Shown piece by piece: positions 51,749 through 59,278 of a stretch of 64,000 bases of DNA. Numbering within the stretch: the stretch's first letter is position 1; each line of letters starts with the position of its first letter. The DNA comes from Bacteroidales bacterium. GTDB lineage: Bacteria > Bacteroidota > Bacteroidia > Bacteroidales > UBA3824. Below the pieces are notes generated by a model that had not been told where the DNA came from, did no database searches, and saw only the letters and a program-made list of their open reading frames with translations. Location of the stretch: assembly GCA_017417315.1 (NCBI GenBank), contig JAFPZK010000084.1, forward strand, positions 62,001 through 126,000, in the 5' to 3' direction. A program made the position numbers and the translations under genes.

Positions 51749-51793
51749 AAGGATTATAATAGTTTTTTATCTAAAAAAAGTTTATTTTCATTT

Positions 51794-51818
51794 AAAAAAC
51801 TGCGCAAACGATTGCGCA
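51794..51818 (-). terminator. short terminator between the GH53 gene and susC
   Basis: On the minus strand TGCGCAA and TTGCGCA (51812-51818 and 51801-51807) form a 7-bp stem with a TCGT loop, followed by G and TTTTTT. It starts 8 nt after the GH53 stop. The short stem suggests partial termination. Confidence 0.6.
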
Positions 51819-51826
51819 AACGGTTG

Positions 51827-53290
51827 TTAGAGGATACATTGCCACGTCATAGCGGCTAAATCAAACACCAAAGTATACTCTCCCGCATTTCCGTCAATCC
51901 AAAAATGATTGAAATCACCGTGAGAGGTCGAAATTGAATATTGATTATCCCAAGAAGATTTCGGTCCGTAGGTTTTGCCGTTTTTATCCGTAACAATAAA
52001 GTTAGCGTAATTAGAAGAAAACGTGAGCGTACCTTTATAAGTACCGTCTTCCTGTTTTGTCAAAACGCCGACTTCTTCGCCGCTGACAAGAGAAATTCTC
52101 AAAACGTCTTCCTCAGACTTTCCGTCAGGGTCTTCGGCGGCAAGCAAATTCTCTTTCGTCATTTTGCCTGCAAAAACTTCCAAGGCGGGAGCAGGCGAAC
52201 CGTCAGATAAGAAACCGCCCATAGTATAACCGTTGTAAGCGGCATAACATTGCGGTTCCCAATAGAATACGCCTTTACAACGCGGAACTTCGTTTTTAGC
52301 GCGGATAACAGTGTTTACGATAGCACGTTTTCCGTTCCAAGTTGCGATACCAGAGGTACCGAGTTCACAAATCATGACATCTTTATTATAAGTGTCGGCT
52401 ATTTTATTGAGATTATTAATGCAAGCATCAATATACTTTTCGTACCAATTAGATGAAGTATAATAAGGATAAAGCGAAACTCCAAGAATATCGTAATTAG
52501 CATTTCCGGCTTTCATAATGTCCAATGCCCAAGTGAGTTTGCCTAAGTCTTGACCGTTAGCCAAATGAACGATAGTTTTGGCATTAGGATACACCTCTTT
52601 TACCGCTTTTGTGCCGGATGTTACCATTTGAGCAAAATTGGTGTTATCCTTGCTCATTGCACCGTTAACAGAGGTTTCAGAGCCGTCAGACTGTGTTTTC
52701 ATCATACCAGTCTGAGTCTCATTACCGATTTGAACCCAAAGAACCTCAATACCGTTATCCTTTAATTTGGTAAGCGATTCTTTTGTGTGGTTATAAACCT
52801 GAGAGGCAAGGGATTCAACGGTTTCGATATTGTCCCATGCTTTCGGTTTTTTCTGATTTGCGGGGTCTGCCCAAACATCAGAATAATGAAAATCAATCAT
52901 AATTTTCATTCCGGCAGCCTTAGCGCGCTGACATTTTGCCAAAACGTCATCAATATCGCACATCCCGTCAGAGCCGGAAGTTTTAGGATTTACCCAAACG
53001 CGAAAACGGGCGGCATTAAAACCGACACTTTTTAATAACGCGAAGCACTCAGTTTCCTGCCCTTCTGAGGTATAAAATTTTACACCTGCGGCTTCCATAG
53101 GCGTAACCCATGATGGGTCGCAACCGTATGCAAAGTCAATGTCAGTAATGACCTCTTCTTGTTCGGGGTTCGGAGTCGGAGACGGAGAGGGTTCGGGATT
53201 ATTTTCTTCCTTCTCTTTGTCGCCGCCACACGAGACGAACACAAAAAGCGGCAACAACAATGCCGCAAACAAATAACCTATTCTTTTCAT
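51827..53290 (-). CDS. GH53 endo-beta-1,4-galactanase lipoprotein
   Basis: 487 residues from ATG 53290 (MKRIGYLFAALLLPLFVFVSC), lipoprotein-anchored; a longer frame to 53356 is not used. A Pro/Glu/Ser linker precedes the GH53 barrel (about 50-385): DFAYGCDPSWVTPMEAAGVK, RFRVWVNP, IDFHYSDVWADPANQKKPKAW, acid/base Glu in WVQIGNETQTG, nucleophile Glu in VMICELGTSG and FYWEPQCY. The C-terminal 90 residues hold a beta module (YGPKSSWDNQYSISTSHGDF and NHFWIDGNAGEYTLVFDL) of the type repeated in the SusE-like protein. It cuts galactan side chains of pectin or type I arabinogalactan at the cell surface. Confidence 0.94.
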   Translation of the reverse strand: MKRIGYLFAALLLPLFVFVSCGGDKEKEENNPEPSPSPTPNPEQEEVITDIDFAYGCDPSWVTPMEAAGVKFYTSEGQETECFALLKSVGFNAARFRVWVNPKTSGSDGMCDIDDVLAKCQRAKAAGMKIMIDFHYSDVWADPANQKKPKAWDNIETVESLASQVYNHTKESLTKLKDNGIEVLWVQIGNETQTGMMKTQSDGSETSVNGAMSKDNTNFAQMVTSGTKAVKEVYPNAKTIVHLANGQDLGKLTWALDIMKAGNANYDILGVSLYPYYTSSNWYEKYIDACINNLNKIADTYNKDVMICELGTSGIATWNGKRAIVNTVIRAKNEVPRCKGVFYWEPQCYAAYNGYTMGGFLSDGSPAPALEVFAGKMTKENLLAAEDPDGKSEEDVLRISLVSGEEVGVLTKQEDGTYKGTLTFSSNYANFIVTDKNGKTYGPKSSWDNQYSISTSHGDFNHFWIDGNAGEYTLVFDLAAMTWQCIL

Positions 53291-53341
53291 ATCTAATTTA
53301 ACGTTAAAAATGTTATAGTAATTTCCCCAGAAAAAAAAATA

Positions 53342-53417
53342 AACAGACATATACACTTTTTGCCGGACTTTTCCCTAAAAAAGGAAACAATCCGGCAAAA
53401 AACAAGTAATGTCTGTT
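53342..53417. terminator. large inverted repeat, bidirectional terminator
   Basis: TTTTTGCCGGA (53357-53367) pairs with 53391-53401, with an inner TTCC/GGAA stem in the loop and outer arms AACAGACAT (53342-53350) and ATGTCTGTT (53409-53417). It ends the minus-strand run whose last gene stops at 53428 and separates it from the GH53 gene. Confidence 0.75.
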
Positions 53418-53427
53418 AAATTATGCA

Positions 53428-53907
53428 TTATTTATTGGTACTTTTTCCAACAAAGGACAAAATACCTACTGCACATGCTTTCTTCGAACCTTCACCGGCT
53501 TTGAAACGGATTGAAATATAATACATAGCCGTTTTATTGCAGATAAAGTCAAAAGATTTTCTGTCCGACTTAGTCGTTTTGTCATACGTACTACCCCAAG
53601 GTTTTGTATTTTCGGGGTGTTCACTATCATAAAGTGTCAATACGACCTGCTCCTGAAACCCGTCAGGCGCACAAAGCGAAAATCTGTACTGAGTTCCTTT
53701 GTTAAGGACAACAGTCCACTTCATACCTGTTTCTTCGTCTGCTGCATCACGTTTCAATTTCGTATTGAAATCACGAAGATATATGGCTTTTTCAGTCTGA
53801 GTCGCACACTGGTATACAACTTGTTGTTTACATTGCGCATCTGCGGTTGAGGTTGTCATTGCGAGAGCCACAATAGCAAAAACTAATATAATAAACAGTC
53901 TTTTCAT
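53428..53907 (-). CDS. small secreted protein at the end of the Sia-ABC run
   Basis: 159 residues from ATG 53907 (MKRLFIILVFAIVALAMTTSTADA) with a clear Sec signal and Ala-x-Ala cleavage site. The mature part has several cysteines (QCKQQVVYQCATQTE; RFSLCAPDGFQEQVVLTLYD; FDFICNKTAMYYISIRFKAG) and looks like a beta sandwich, similar in outline to small bacterial pre-peptidase or C2-like domains. No family is assigned. It lies 12 nt after the lipoprotein gene. Confidence 0.75.
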   Translation of the reverse strand: MKRLFIILVFAIVALAMTTSTADAQCKQQVVYQCATQTEKAIYLRDFNTKLKRDAADEETGMKWTVVLNKGTQYRFSLCAPDGFQEQVVLTLYDSEHPENTKPWGSTYDKTTKSDRKSFDFICNKTAMYYISIRFKAGEGSKKACAVGILSFVGKSTNK

Positions 53908-53919
53908 ATTATAAAGCAA

Positions 53920-54825
53920 TTAATTTATAATTTTGTTACGAATCTTTTCTGTTACAGTAATAATTTCCGAAAGTTCTTCGTCAGAAACGGTAACGATACT
54001 TTCCTCGTTTTGAACAATCGCACCTTCGGACTCAGCCGGAATGTCATCTCTTACTTGAACCGTAATTTTTACGACATCAAGTACTTCTTTCACCTCTTCC
54101 AAATTTCCTACCAAATCTGAGAAGTTTTTGTCGTTTTCTTTAAAAAGTTTCAAAATAGGCAAAAGGTTGTTCAAAATACCTTTCTGTTCGCCGATGGTGT
54201 TCTTAAATTCTTCGCTAGGACGTTCTTTTGCAACCTGCGTTACAAGATACATAGACTCAATCCAAACTCCGGTTACCATAAGCGCACTGAGATTACTCCT
54301 TTGATTGTTTCGCAAATGTTCGTCCATGTTATGATAACTCTGAACCGACATTATCAAAAGCGAATCAATATTATCTTCGGAGGTAGCCAGCCTCTTCAAG
54401 GCCTGAAAATCAAAAAACTGTCCCAATGTCAAAGACTCGGTAAGTTTTCTGATTCCAACTAAATAGTCTAAAATCATCGAGGTTTTTGAATAAACATTCA
54501 AATAACCCAAGTCAGCACTTAATACTCCTAAACCCAAAGCACGTTTAAAACTCGAAGTATAACCGTTAACTTTATCGGGATCCATTAAATACCTCTGAGA
54601 AAAAGGCACATCCGAGTCTTTCAACAACGCCGCCATTTCTACCGGCGACGAAAAACTTGCAATCACCTCGTTCATTGCCTCAGCATTGTAGTTGACATCA
54701 TACGAAGTAACGACTTCGTCCTCCGGCGGTATAAAGTTAACGTCATTAGAGCCGTCACACCCGCCGCAACTGAACTGCACAAAAGTCAGGCAACATAATG
54801 CCAAATATAAACATTTCTTATGCAT
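53920..54825 (-). CDS. lipoprotein of unknown function, Sia-ABC run
   Basis: 301 residues with a lipoprotein signal (LALCCLTFVQFSCGGCDGSN). The mature protein is mostly helical (FSSPVEMAALLKDSDVPFSQ; LDYLVGIRKLTESLTLGQFF; LSALMVTGVWIESMYLVTQV) and acidic towards the C terminus. The repeated helix pattern suggests a peptide- or partner-binding bundle. It lies 85 nt downstream of the ABC transporter gene and probably acts with it in the envelope. No named family was recognised. Confidence 0.75.
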   Translation of the reverse strand: MHKKCLYLALCCLTFVQFSCGGCDGSNDVNFIPPEDEVVTSYDVNYNAEAMNEVIASFSSPVEMAALLKDSDVPFSQRYLMDPDKVNGYTSSFKRALGLGVLSADLGYLNVYSKTSMILDYLVGIRKLTESLTLGQFFDFQALKRLATSEDNIDSLLIMSVQSYHNMDEHLRNNQRSNLSALMVTGVWIESMYLVTQVAKERPSEEFKNTIGEQKGILNNLLPILKLFKENDKNFSDLVGNLEEVKEVLDVVKITVQVRDDIPAESEGAIVQNEESIVTVSDEELSEIITVTEKIRNKIIN

Positions 54826-54910
54826 AATCTCCCTATATTTTTTTGTTCAAAATATAAACACTTTTTCGAAGTGCAAAACTACAAAAAATGTTTTTATTTC
54901 CAAATATTTT

Positions 54911-57900
54911 TTATTCCGTTTTTTCCTCTGCAACCGTTTTTTTCTCTTTCGGCGTTTCCTCTACCGAAGCCGCAGGTTGTTTTTCTCCTTTTTTAGGAAT
55001 CAATTTCAAAAGTTTTTCCTTGTAACCTTTCAGCGACAAATTGCCGCCCCAGTCAACAAGTTTTTTCAGCAAATCGTAATACAACGTTACATAAAACAAC
55101 AGACTAAACAGCCACAAAATCATTATGTTGAAACTGAACGTGTCGTAATATCTGCCGCAAAACCACTTTCTCGGTGCATAAAAATGAGACCTAAAACCGA
55201 AAAAGCCCATATTATCAGCATCCAAAAATATAGGATCCGTCTGCTGTATTAAACGATTTTTATAGCGAATTATTTTCTTTTTCTCATAAACATTTTTTAC
55301 AATTTCTTGTAATTTTTCGTTATGATAGCGATCCCTATATATATTGTACAAATTTTTCGCCTTTCTTTGGAACGCCTCCGTACGGCTTTCTATTTTCTTA
55401 TCAGCAATGTTAAACCTCTTACCGTAATAAGAATACAACTTATTAAGATAGTCTTCTACTTCTTCGTCCAAATCTTTGTTGTATTTGTCAACAACCAAAT
55501 CCGAAATCTCGAAATCAAAATCAACATCAGGAACACGTTGTCTTTCAACCGCAAATTCCTCTCTCATAAGTGCGAGATTATATTCCATGACGTTTTGCAA
55601 ACTATCTACAATTTTTGCTTTCTCTTCATCAGAAGAATATTCATAATCCTCGTCAACAATCGTTTCAAGACAATTAGCCGCATCTTCACGGGCTTTTTTA
55701 AGTTCATTGACATAATAATTCTGTTTGAAAGACGAATACTGTTTTTCTTTATCGTATTCGTAAAAATTCTTTTCAAACTTATTGTCTTTGAACTGCTTTA
55801 CCATCAAAGCCTCGTATGCCCATCTTGAAGCCATACATTCGGCGACAATCGGCACTTTGCCCACGCTTCCGATTATAGAATTAAGTTTGTCGAAAGCAAA
55901 CATAGAACCACCTAATGCCATTTGCGGAATCATCAAGAGCGGAATCAAAATGTAAATCGTTACCGCAGAGTTGAACGCCGAAGAAATGTTTAAGCCCATC
56001 ATATTAGCCAAAACCCACATCGGGAACAACACCAACCAAAAAGAAACGTACATTGACGGCTCACTGAAATTCAGTATCGAATTACCGACCAAAATGTAAA
56101 GCGAAGACTGAATTGCCGAAATCAGCACTAAAATCACAACTTTCGCCACCAAATAACTCGAACGCGAAAGATTCAAAAATTCTTCCCTCTTTAATATCTT
56201 TCTATCTCGGAAAATCTCCTCCGCCGAAACAGTAAGACCCAAAAACAGAGCAACGATAATACTCATAAAAATATACGGAACGATATTCTCGTTTTCGTAA
56301 AATATGTATCCGTCTCTGTTAGCGGCCGTATAACGAATCAAGAACGCCAAGATAAAGCCCAACAACGGAGCCTCAGTAAGGTTTAAGAATATATATTGAA
56401 GGTTAGAGATTTTCGATTTGAAATCCCTCCTCAAATATGTCAAAAACTGATTAACCCAATTCGGAACCCGCAAATTCTTAGGCGGTTCGGTTGTAACATC
56501 GGGGATAACCTCCGGCGTAATTTTTTTGTGGAAAAGTTCTTCCCATTTCGGAGGCTCGATTTTTCTCTCGTTTGACCAAGAACCGAACTCGTTTACTTTC
56601 CGCGCTTCAATAATGTCAAAAATGACCTCAGGAGTAGCGTTACCGCAATGCGGACATTCACCCTCTTCGCTCTTAACCTGACCGTCAATGGTTTTGAAAT
56701 ACGAAATAGCGTCCGTCGGATGCCCGTAATAAACCATATAACCGCCCGTGTCAAGGATTATCATCTTGTCAAACATCTTGTATATTTGAGAAGACGGCTG
56801 GTGAATAACCACAAAAATAAGTTTGCCTTTTAAGGTTAACTCGCTCAAAAGGTCCATTACGTTTTCCGAGTCCCTTGACGACAAGCCCGAAGTAGGCTCA
56901 TCGACAAACAGCACGGAAGGCTCCCTGATAAGTTCGAGAGCAATGTTAAGACGTTTACGCTGACCGCCCGAAATAAGTTTGTTGAGCGAATTTCCGACCT
57001 TCAAATCCTTTCTGTCGTACAACCCTAAGGATTTTAAGACCGAATCCACTTTTGCGCGTATTTCGTTTTCAGGCATATCCTTAAAACAGAATTTCGCGCT
57101 GAAATACAAGTTTTCGAAGACGGTAAGTTCCTCAATCAGAAGGTCGTCCTGAGGAATAAGACCGATAACGCCTTCAAGTTTTTCCTTTTCTCTATGAAGG
57201 TCGATGCCGTTGATTTTGACCGAACCTTTCGAGGGTGTTGTAATGCCCGACAAAACGTTAAGCAACGTAGTTTTGCCCGCACCGGAGGCACCCATGATTC
57301 CAACAAGCCTGCCCTGACACTCCGAAAAATTGATGTTTCTGAGACCGATGGCATTGTTGGGAAACCTAAACTCCAAATCTGTAACGTTAAACGACAAATT
57401 GGCGAAAGTCTTGTCCGCCTGAAAAGTCGCAACAACGTCGCTGTAATAAATAGGACGGCCTTTTGTCATTTTGAGGGTTGCGCCGGGAGCGAAAGCGTAA
57501 ATACGGTCGCTGAATATCGGAGAGCCGTTAAGATAAACGTCATGACTTCCGGTATAGCGCATAAAATACAACTCGCCGCTTTCGGTCTCCATTTCTTGCC
57601 TCAGGATAAAAATATCCGAGTCAAGACCCTCGCAATGAATTTGTTTAGCCTGTTCAAAATCGTATTTGTTGTCGGAAATTGCCAAAATAGCGGGATAGTC
57701 CAAAGTTTTAATATCGTTGTTGATAACGAAATTTTTAATCTCGTTGATAACACCGCTCTTAAAATTGAAGACCTCGCCCGCCGTATTAATAATAGCCATA
57801 CGCTGGTCAGTAAACTTTTTACTCGTGTTCACCAACTCGTACAGACGCACAAATACGACAACTTTTTGTTTTGTATTAATGGTCTTGTTGATTTTCTTGC

Positions 57901-58216
57901 ACAAACCGAGGATTTTCACCGACTCCCTCACGGAGGTAAGTTGCGCGTCTTTTTCCTCTTTTGCCTTTTTTTCGGGGTCTATGCCCGCTTCCAAGGCTTT
58001 AAGACGTTCTCTCTCACGTTTGCGTCTTGTTTTTTCGTCCTCAATAAGACCGACTTGCTTCTTAAAATCAAGCATTACAGGTTCAGAGGCCTCGGCACCC
58101 AACTGCGATACAAGAAAACTCTCCACATACTGCAATTCCTTGTCCTCTATGCCGCCGTCCTGCTTGGCAATAAGGGCAAACATCTGAATTAACGCCTTTA
58201 ATATCTCTTCACTCAT
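54911..58216 (-). CDS. ABC transporter, ATPase fused to permease, with TerB-like and FHA-like N-terminal parts
   Basis: 1101 residues. An N-terminal helical segment (ILKALIQMFALIAKQDGGIE) resembles TerB-like domains; a charged linker follows, then a beta region at about 215-265 (YTGSHDVYLNGSPIFSDRIY, FAPGATLKM) of FHA-like character. The ATPase (about 275-510) is complete: Walker A GASGAGKTT, signature ISGGQRKR, Walker B VLFVDEPTSG, switch VIHQPSS. An ABCG-type permease (about 600-800) has six or so membrane segments, interrupted by a long charged helical insert (about 815-1010) before a last hydrophobic segment (FNIMILWLFSLLFYVTLYY). Substrate unknown. It follows the SiaC-like gene by 57 nt. 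Confidence 0.9.
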   Translation of the reverse strand: MSEEILKALIQMFALIAKQDGGIEDKELQYVESFLVSQLGAEASEPVMLDFKKQVGLIEDEKTRRKRERERLKALEAGIDPEKKAKEEKDAQLTSVRESVKILGLCKKINKTINTKQKVVVFVRLYELVNTSKKFTDQRMAIINTAGEVFNFKSGVINEIKNFVINNDIKTLDYPAILAISDNKYDFEQAKQIHCEGLDSDIFILRQEMETESGELYFMRYTGSHDVYLNGSPIFSDRIYAFAPGATLKMTKGRPIYYSDVVATFQADKTFANLSFNVTDLEFRFPNNAIGLRNINFSECQGRLVGIMGASGAGKTTLLNVLSGITTPSKGSVKINGIDLHREKEKLEGVIGLIPQDDLLIEELTVFENLYFSAKFCFKDMPENEIRAKVDSVLKSLGLYDRKDLKVGNSLNKLISGGQRKRLNIALELIREPSVLFVDEPTSGLSSRDSENVMDLLSELTLKGKLIFVVIHQPSSQIYKMFDKMIILDTGGYMVYYGHPTDAISYFKTIDGQVKSEEGECPHCGNATPEVIFDIIEARKVNEFGSWSNERKIEPPKWEELFHKKITPEVIPDVTTEPPKNLRVPNWVNQFLTYLRRDFKSKISNLQYIFLNLTEAPLLGFILAFLIRYTAANRDGYIFYENENIVPYIFMSIIVALFLGLTVSAEEIFRDRKILKREEFLNLSRSSYLVAKVVILVLISAIQSSLYILVGNSILNFSEPSMYVSFWLVLFPMWVLANMMGLNISSAFNSAVTIYILIPLLMIPQMALGGSMFAFDKLNSIIGSVGKVPIVAECMASRWAYEALMVKQFKDNKFEKNFYEYDKEKQYSSFKQNYYVNELKKAREDAANCLETIVDEDYEYSSDEEKAKIVDSLQNVMEYNLALMREEFAVERQRVPDVDFDFEISDLVVDKYNKDLDEEVEDYLNKLYSYYGKRFNIADKKIESRTEAFQRKAKNLYNIYRDRYHNEKLQEIVKNVYEKKKIIRYKNRLIQQTDPIFLDADNMGFFGFRSHFYAPRKWFCGRYYDTFSFNIMILWLFSLLFYVTLYYDLLKKLVDWGGNLSLKGYKEKLLKLIPKKGEKQPAASVEETPKEKKTVAEEKTE

Positions 58217-58273
58217 AACGCCGGAATTCTAAAATGTTAAAATTCTGATTTTAAGACAATTATTCTTTTTACG

Positions 58274-58657
58274 TTAGTCAACAGTATAAGGTACCTGCTC
58301 AAATTCAACGTCTACAATATCGGCATATTCCGTACCTGCATCCAACATATCCTCGTCGTCATCGGGATAATGCCATTTTACCAAAACGTCGTGTCCGTCG
58401 TTCTTTATATCTTCAAGTTTCAAAAGAACGTCAAGAAGAAGTTTCGACGAAGCCGTATTGAAATACTCCAATTTGAAGTTGAAAACCGTCTTGTCCAACG
58501 GGTCGGATGCATACTCGGTGAGCCAATCCAAAATAGGAGTATAAAAAGCCACCACGTCTTCGGGGAGTGATCTGCCCGAAATTTCAAAAATGTTGTTCTC
58601 TTTGTCAAGAGTAACTGTAGGTGTATCGTCCGAACCTTGTATTTTTATAACTTGCAT
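58274..58657 (-). CDS. siaC: SiaC-family (DUF1987) regulatory phosphoprotein
   Basis: 127 residues, acidic. The family core is visible as DNTPTVTLD-like start (here DDTPTVTLDKENNIFEISGR), SLPEDVVAFYTPILDWLTEY and FKLEYFNTASSKLLLDVLL. Thr68 in EYFNTASSK occupies the position of the threonine that SiaB phosphorylates in Pseudomonas aeruginosa SiaC. In that system unphosphorylated SiaC binds and activates the diguanylate cyclase SiaD; no GGDEF gene is present here, so the target must differ. It lies between the SiaB-like kinase gene (13 nt upstream) and the ABC transporter gene. Confidence 0.9.
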   Translation of the reverse strand: MQVIKIQGSDDTPTVTLDKENNIFEISGRSLPEDVVAFYTPILDWLTEYASDPLDKTVFNFKLEYFNTASSKLLLDVLLKLEDIKNDGHDVLVKWHYPDDDEDMLDAGTEYADIVDVEFEQVPYTVD

Positions 58658-58670
58658 AATAATAAATTTT

Positions 58671-59249
58671 TTATTCTTTGATTCTTGAAATGGTTGATGT
58701 TAATACGAAAAACGAATTTGTGCTGTCAATTTTTAAGAAACTGAACAACAATTTTTCTCCCGTTTTGCGGGCGATGTCAATAAACCCCAAACCTGCACCG
58801 CCTCGGTCAGAAATATGACCTTCGCGCATTTGCTGCTTGTAAAGTTTGTTAAGCCCGTCTTTGTCGAGTTTGTTGATGTTCTCCAAAATTCCGCGCAATT
58901 TGTCAACGTTTTCGTTTTTAATAATGTTTCCGGTAGTAACATTGTACTCCGTATCGCCTTTTGAGACCATAAATATGCCCCGTCCGTCTTTTGCAGAGGT
59001 ATTCGGCGAACCTTCGGAGTGCTTGCTGATGTTTTGAAGGCACTCCACCATAACGTGAAAGACCTTCTTTTGCACCGAACTCGCGTCCTCCTCCCTGACC
59101 ATATTGGTCTCGGTTAGCGAAGTAAACGCCTTAGTAATCTGATGCGTTATTTCGCCTTCGTATGCCAAATTTATTTTGTTCCTCTTCATCTTAACGTAGA
59201 AGTCATAAACAAAATCAAGCGATTCCTTATGTTCTTTCATACTTGCCAT
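58671..59249 (-). CDS. siaB: SiaB-family protein kinase
   Basis: 192 residues with the DUF6272/SiaB pattern: SLDFVYDFYVKMKRNKINLA near the start, the GHKL-like N box VFHVMVECLQNISKHSEG, GIFMVSKGDTEYNVTTGNII and ISDRGGAGLGFIDIARKTGE, which resembles the glycine-rich ATP lid of anti-sigma-factor kinases. It should phosphorylate the SiaC-like protein. The gene lies 29 nt after the SpoIIE-type phosphatase gene, giving the order phosphatase, kinase, substrate, as in siaABC. ATG at 59240 is an alternative start. Confidence 0.9.
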   Translation of the reverse strand: MASMKEHKESLDFVYDFYVKMKRNKINLAYEGEITHQITKAFTSLTETNMVREEDASSVQKKVFHVMVECLQNISKHSEGSPNTSAKDGRGIFMVSKGDTEYNVTTGNIIKNENVDKLRGILENINKLDKDGLNKLYKQQMREGHISDRGGAGLGFIDIARKTGEKLLFSFLKIDSTNSFFVLTSTISRIKE

Positions 59250-59278
59250 ATATGTTTACATTATGATGAAACGTTTTT

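Noticed and set aside
57194..58192. 332-codon open frame on the plus strand
   Set aside because: It is antisense to the ABC transporter gene, whose Walker A and N-terminal features are clear on the minus strand.
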